The notes below the pieces were generated by a model. That model worked only from the letters and a program-made list of their open reading frames with translations. It was not told the DNA's origin and searched no databases. Positions 61,101 through 64,000 of a stretch of DNA of 64,000 nucleotides are shown one piece after another. The stretch comes from Hippophae tibetana (Eukaryota; Streptophyta; Magnoliopsida; Rosales; Elaeagnaceae): NCBI GenBank assembly GCA_037013495.1, contig CM072805.1, positions 24,124,669-24,188,668 of the forward strand, in the 5' to 3' direction. The translations under genes and the position numbers were made by a program. Each line of letters starts with the position of its first letter. The first letter of the stretch is position 1.

Positions 61101-62366
61101 TTGGGGATGCAATTCAATTGGCATGAGAGTGTGATTAAATTAATTAATATATATTGTGTAGTTTATTTGAGTGAATAATACATGTTAAGTTAGATTCAAT
61201 TAATCATGTAATTAATTAATTGATAATTATATCGGGGGGTTTTAGCGATTCACATATTTAGAAAATTTGGGGGTTAAGTATTCCAGATATTTTCTTATTT
61301 ATCTTCTTAGTTACCAAATCTGATTTAATTAATTATTGCTATTTATTTTTACTATTTTAATTTTGCTTTCTTAAAATATAAAAACACACAAAAATTTGAT
61401 TTTTATTTTTTTAAGTTTTAAAAATTAGTTTCTAATAAAATAATATCTGTAGTAAAGATTTTCTTATCATTATATTAATTGTTATGATACATATATGTGT
61501 ATTCATTGCACACACAATTTGTGTAGCGATCAGATACGCGTCAAGTGCCTTGTATTTTTACCCCTTTTGCCCTCATTTAACACAGTCCAATATGCACATC
61601 CTATATAAATGACATGTTTACGTGTATTTTCTTACATATAACTAATAAGGAAATCTCTTATCGTCCCTACCGGTACTATTCGGGATCTTGTTTTAACCAA
61701 TGAATTTATTTCTCAGGTATATTTTCTTTTATTCTTTTAATAATAACTAATATTTTAAAAAATAACAATGCTGGCCGTGCTCAATCATGTTCAAGTAATA
61801 AAGGTATGACAATTGAAACCAGACAACATTATTAGAATCTCTCATATTTATTACCACTCTCTATTTTTGGGAATAGAATTCTCTACTTGTTTTTATTTGT
61901 ATTTGTTAAATCTTAACTCTATATTCTTAATTTAAAGGTTAAAATATTATTTTTTAATAATAGATTCAAATAACCACATACATTAAATGTAAAATGATCA
62001 TTTGAGATTAAAAAAACACCTACTGCTTTCCCAGATTAAGCTTAAAAAAGCTTAATCATGACAATAATAATAATAATATCGTTGATTTAGTAACACCAAA
62101 TAAGGGGAGCTAAATTCGACCAAAAAACAACAATAGCAAATAATAAATTACAAAGTACCTGAACCTCGCCAAGCAAATCCGATAATTTTCCGTTTTTGAG
62201 CAAGATCGTGCTAGTGTATCCTGCATGTAGAGTAATCACTGGAATGAAAAAAGCTCAAAAAATAATAAAATTAATACTAAACGATTAATAAAATAGAAAA
62301 ATAAGCATTACCAGCTCCTGCTAAGATCACAATTTTGGAGAACCCAATTCCCGATTGCATAGCCAT
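49165..62366 (-). CDS. DUF1664 family protein, 12 exons
   Basis: Exons from the ATG at 62366: 62312-62366, 62159-62220, 55008-55085, 54830-54908, 53886-53956, 53591-53692, 51714-51803, 51290-51364, 50918-50950, 50191-50268, 49852-49917, 49165-49302. All junctions keep frame with GT..AG, giving 308 codons, a normal length for the family. Residues 8-27 are hydrophobic (SKIVILAGAGYTSTILL). A second hydrophobic stretch at about 95-113 (LMAPAAALGALGYAYMWW) opens the DUF1664 domain (about 95-215), which continues as a likely coiled coil (KKHLTQRIQNLDDKMLEQNE). The molecular function is unknown; a membrane location is an inference. The last exon may be mis-ended: an alternative donor (GAG/GTTAAA) after DPPRNLLR could lead to a further exon. 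Intron 2 is about 7.1 kb because of a gypsy element; introns 4 and 6 also hold mobile elements. Confidence 0.88.
52344..52373. repeat. perfect palindrome, 13-bp arms, 4-bp centre
   Basis: AACCAAATGACAC, TAAG, GTGTCATTTGGTT. The right arm is the left end of the intronic MITE and the left arm is its mirror outside the element. It could mark two elements head to head or a terminal rearrangement. Confidence 0.9.
52360..53225. mobile_element. MITE in intron 6 of the DUF1664 gene, possible TAA target site
   Basis: The left end reads GGTGTCATTTGGTTCG, then GAATGGAAT-rich sequence. The right end, reverse-complemented, reads TGCTGTGTTTGGTTGAAAGG, then GAATGAAAATG. The ends are imperfect inverted repeats around TTTGGTT..GGAAT. 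TAA stands on both sides (52357-52359 and 53226-53228), which would fit PIF/Harbinger-like MITEs, though 3 bp is weak evidence. The interior carries a telomere-like repeat array. No coding region. Confidence 0.6.
52675..53050 (+). repeat. degenerate telomere-like repeat (TTTAGGG variants) inside the MITE
   Basis: About 370 bp of G/T-rich 7- to 8-base units: TTTAGGG, TTTTGGG, TTTAGGA, TTTGGGA and similar. Exact runs such as GGGTTTAGGGTTTAGG occur near 52885-52905. The unit matches the common plant telomere repeat but is heavily mixed. Confidence 0.85.
54084..54794. mobile_element. fold-back element with long inverted repeats in intron 4 of the DUF1664 gene
   Basis: The left arm (about 54084-54260) and right arm (about 54620-54794) are inverted repeats of roughly 170 bp. 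TTCTATCTTTTAAGGTATAT occurs in the left arm, and its reverse complement in the right arm near 54725-54745. The termini are GGTTAAGG and CATTAACC. The centre is A+T-rich and non-coding. The structure fits a long-TIR MITE, possibly MULE-like. No clear target duplication was found. Confidence 0.75.
55440..56197. other. intron 2 segment left of the gypsy element, locally GC-rich, unassigned
   Basis: Contains a G+C-richer block at about 55670-55985 with repeated CACGCAAGCAG and ACGCCACGCAA words. Then comes a TATA-like TTATCTATAAAGTC (about 56059-56072). This is not typical of the host intron and could be the 5' part of a longer gypsy LTR or an older nested insertion. No coding sequence is seen. 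Confidence 0.45.
56198..56603 (+). repeat. left LTR of the intronic gypsy element
   Basis: Starts TACAATTTAATTGG, where the right copy has TGCAATTCAATTGG. Ends GTGGCGATCA before the primer-binding site. The true start may lie further left, since a TATA-like box is only found upstream at about 56059-56072. Confidence 0.7.
56850..57640 (+). pseudogene. gypsy gag (retrotransposon gag domain), frameshifted
   Basis: Begins at the ATG at 56850. YAIPTLKGLNPSITRPNI matches the YAVP..I.RP..-type start of Athila/Tat gag. After a stop near 57098 the next frame gives FPTKDPHIHLILFIEVVDSF and SFRLFPYSLRPYLSLAKLF, typical gag core. After another frame change comes LRNDFISYQQYERESLYEA. At least three disruptions. 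It would form the capsid-like particle. Confidence 0.82.
58640..59051 (+). pseudogene. gypsy aspartic protease domain
   Basis: An open frame from 58698 (probably continuing from about 58640) holds a retropepsin-like fold. The active-site region reads CDLGSSINLISLSVFQRLG, where family members usually have D-L-G-A-S, followed by the flap and IIFGHPFLTTGRALI near the end. In autonomous relatives this domain is followed by reverse transcriptase; here it is not. It is a fragment of a gag-pro polyprotein cut off by upstream stops. Confidence 0.82.
59210..59485 (+). other. open frame after the protease, no known domain
   Basis: A 91-codon frame that continues the protease-side sequence after stops at about 59049 and 59183. 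It has no RT, RNase H or integrase motif and ends in a lysine-rich tail (KLDESWLLVYKNAKKLKKF). It may be the linker region found between protease and RT in full-length relatives, or a family-specific tail. I do not assign a function. Confidence 0.5.
59500..61107. other. non-coding 3' interior of the intronic gypsy element
   Basis: After GGTTGGGAGGCAACCCGAAA (near 59607) the sequence is A+T-rich with no coding frame up to the polypurine tract. A short (CA)n sits near 60869-60882. Confidence 0.6.
61108..61532 (+). repeat. right LTR of the intronic gypsy element
   Basis: 425 bp, from TGCAATTCAATTGG after the polypurine tract to GTGTAGCGATCA. It is clearly diverged from the left copy. Confidence 0.75.
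61533..62158. other. remainder of DUF1664 intron 2
   Basis: Intron sequence between the gypsy right LTR and exon 2. A+T-rich; TTAAGCTTAAAAAAGCTTAA (62037-62056) is a small near-perfect palindrome. No other feature seen. Confidence 0.5.
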
Positions 62367-62590
62367 TACCCTTTATCAGAAACCCTATTGAGTTATGCAC
62401 ACTAAAATTAAGCGGGGTAAAGGAGACCGAACCGGTTTCCGGAGATTAGATGATTCACTATGTTGGTTTGGAGAGGACCTTTTCAACGTTGCTGAGCTAT
62501 TAACGAGGGTCAGCGTAACGATGTCGTACTAACTAAGAGAAACCCGCAACCGACATTCCACTCGTGTTTTGTTTTAACAATAATAATATT
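62367..62590 (-). promoter_or_regulatory. DUF1664 upstream region
   Basis: About 220 bp of higher-G+C sequence directly before the ATG, then a return to A+T-rich DNA beyond 62575. This is the likely 5' UTR and core promoter. I see no clear TATA box, as is common for broadly expressed plant genes. Confidence 0.4.
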
Positions 62591-63640
62591 ATTATTAATA
62601 TTTACACCCTGTAATTAAAAAAGATAAATATTAAATATAATTTATAAAATTATAAAATTATAAAATAATTATATAAATGTATGAAAAAAATAAAACATTC
62701 TAACTTATTTTTTAAAAATGTTGGAGGAATTTGAGAATTCTTTTAAAATACTTTATATTTCATTTTAAATTAATAACTAAATAGAACATAAGAATATTCT
62801 AAATCATTTTTATTAATGTTGTTAAATCGAATTTAAAAACCTCCAAAAGAATTTTCATTAATATTCATATTATTGTCAACCAAATATCATTATAATAAAT
62901 TAACTTAAAATTATAATAATTTACCGTGCAATTTAACTTTACAAAATATAAAAGAAAATAAAAAATAATATTATCTATAACAATAAAGTTTTTGCAAGAT
63001 ATATATATATAGATTTTTTTTGTCGATGTCAATGATTAATGCATCTCTCTTTTCTTGTATACCTAAGAATAGAGAACACATTATTAAGATCTTGGATTAC
63101 CACATGATATGGCAACCATTGGTTTTTTGATACTTAAGTAAGTCAAAGTAACGAGGATGAGATTGATATCTCTCCTTGTAACGTAGAGAGATGTAGAAAG
63201 ATATTTAGTAATAGAGAGTTTAGATCACAATATCTGTAAATAAGAGAAGAAGTTGTGTGTGTAATAGTAATTAATCGATTATGTTTAATGGTAAACAGTA
63301 GTGAATATTTATAAGAAATAATACACCTAATGACCCTTATTTATAGTGATAAACTTACATTTAAATGTCAAAGTTTTATTTACTTAATTATTTTATTGTT
63401 AGATAATTAAAAATTTGAATACCGGTTGTTTATCTATTAGATATTTAGTAAATATTGAGGTTTATCTACTGATCATGCGCTGGCTGGACTGATCTATAAG
63501 TTATTTGATAAGTAGGAAATATCATATTACGCCACGCGACATTAGTTATTTTACACCCAACATTAGTCCCCTAGACTTGCTAGGCATGTGTATATGGGGC
63601 AGAAGGTCTATTTTGTCATTACACTACTATCTAGGTTAAC
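62591..63640. other. A+T-rich intergenic DNA
   Basis: No gene. On the - strand, TGTTGGGTGTAAAATAAC starting at 63562 and a TATA-like CTATAAATAAGGG near 63335-63347 resemble an LTR, but no second end or target duplication was found. Confidence 0.45.
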
Positions 63641-64000
63641 GAACTACTACAAAAGAGGTATTTAAGTCGATATATAAAGTCGGTTGAAAAAAAATCGACT
63701 TATAATGAATTTAAAGTATGTTCGGTGTAGAACCGACGCAACACACGTGAATATTTATTTATCTCTTCCTTCTTTCCCAAACAAAAATTATTCCAAGCGT
63801 TGCATAACTCTCAAAAACCCAAAATCTCTTTCACTTCTCCTCCACTTTTTCTCATTTTTCGACCACCTACAACCACCAATTCCAACGTCGGTTAGTGAGT
63901 TTTCTTCCTCTCTAACTTATCTTTTAGATCCCCTATTTTTTTGAGCAAAATATTCAAATTTTTATACCCATTTCTTACTTACAAAACACCATTTTTTCTT
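63641..64000 (+). mobile_element. possible left end of a CACTA-type element, cut by the window
   Basis: ACTACTACAAAAGAGG is followed by dense short inverted words (AAGTCGATATATAAAGTCGG, AAAATCGACTTATAA, TCGGTGTAGAACCGA). A CTACTACAAAA-like start with subterminal inverted repeats is typical of plant CACTA elements. The remainder is pyrimidine-rich without a firm coding frame. The other end lies outside the window. Confidence 0.35.

Larger units (their letters stand above)
56198..61532 (+). mobile_element. non-autonomous gypsy (Athila/Tat-like) element with gag and protease only, in intron 2
   Basis: Similar terminal segments lie at 56198-56603 and 61108-61532 (shared AATTGGCATGAGAGTG, GTTACCAAAT, AATTTGTGT(G/A)GCGATCA). 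The first is followed by TGGCACTGTGACCGGGG (56610-56626), a diverged tRNA-Asp-type primer-binding site. The second is preceded by GGACAAGCAAAAAGTTACG and TTTGGGGA, a polypurine tract of the Athila/Tat kind. Inside are gag (56850-57640) and an aspartic protease (58640-59051). I find no reverse transcriptase, RNase H or integrase motif. A GGGAGGCAACCC segment near 59611, typical of the 3' untranslated part of these elements, follows. Transcription is opposite to the host gene. Confidence 0.78.

Noticed and set aside
62990..63562. Solo LTR on the - strand starting TGTTGGGTG
   Set aside because: There is no matching CA end with target duplication and no second LTR; only a TATA-like box supports it.

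Overview
This window is nuclear DNA from a flowering plant, most likely a eudicot. It is very A+T-rich, its host genes have many short exons with GT..AG introns, and most of the rest is plant transposable elements (Ty1/copia, Ty3/gypsy of the Athila/Tat type, hAT, MULE/MITE, TRIM). The species cannot be fixed from the sequence. Exon boundaries were read by eye from splice consensus and reading-frame continuity.

Host genes. (1) A tandem pair of pectate lyase genes on the + strand. PL1 (12538-14467) is broken by a 5-bp frameshift and has a MULE-type MITE in its leader region. PL2 (36823-39006) is intact, with 4 exons and 445 codons. They share upstream and downstream flanks, so they come from one segmental duplication, and the 22 kb between them is largely filled by retroelements. 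(2) A 12-exon DUF1664 family gene on the - strand (49165-62366, 308 codons). Its exons are intact, but its introns hold a MITE with degenerate telomere-like repeats, a fold-back element and a gag-protease-only gypsy element.

Layout. 1-3459: end of a decayed hAT transposon (-). 3768-9450: old copia element (-) with a gypsy LTR insertion (4671-5647) flanked by CATAC. 9451-11344: A+T-rich DNA and PL1 promoter. 11355-12408: MULE-MITE with a 10-bp target duplication. 12538-14467: PL1. 14729-19840: copia A (-), target site AAAAG. 20619-20975: TRIM, target site CATTC. 21966-27194: copia B (+), target site TAGTG. 27977-33089: copia C (+), target site TATTA, nearly intact. 33244-33873: TRIM-like element. 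36420-39006: PL2. 39646-44675: old copia D (+). 44676-49164: A+T-rich DNA with tandem repeats. 49165-62366: DUF1664 gene. 63641-64000: possible start of a CACTA element.

No RNA gene, CRISPR array or bacterial-type system is visible. The most unusual items are the TSD-flanked gypsy LTR carrying two tandem primer-binding-site units, the gypsy element with gag and protease but no reverse transcriptase, the MITE that separates the PL1 TATA box from its start codon, and the telomere-like array inside an intronic MITE.
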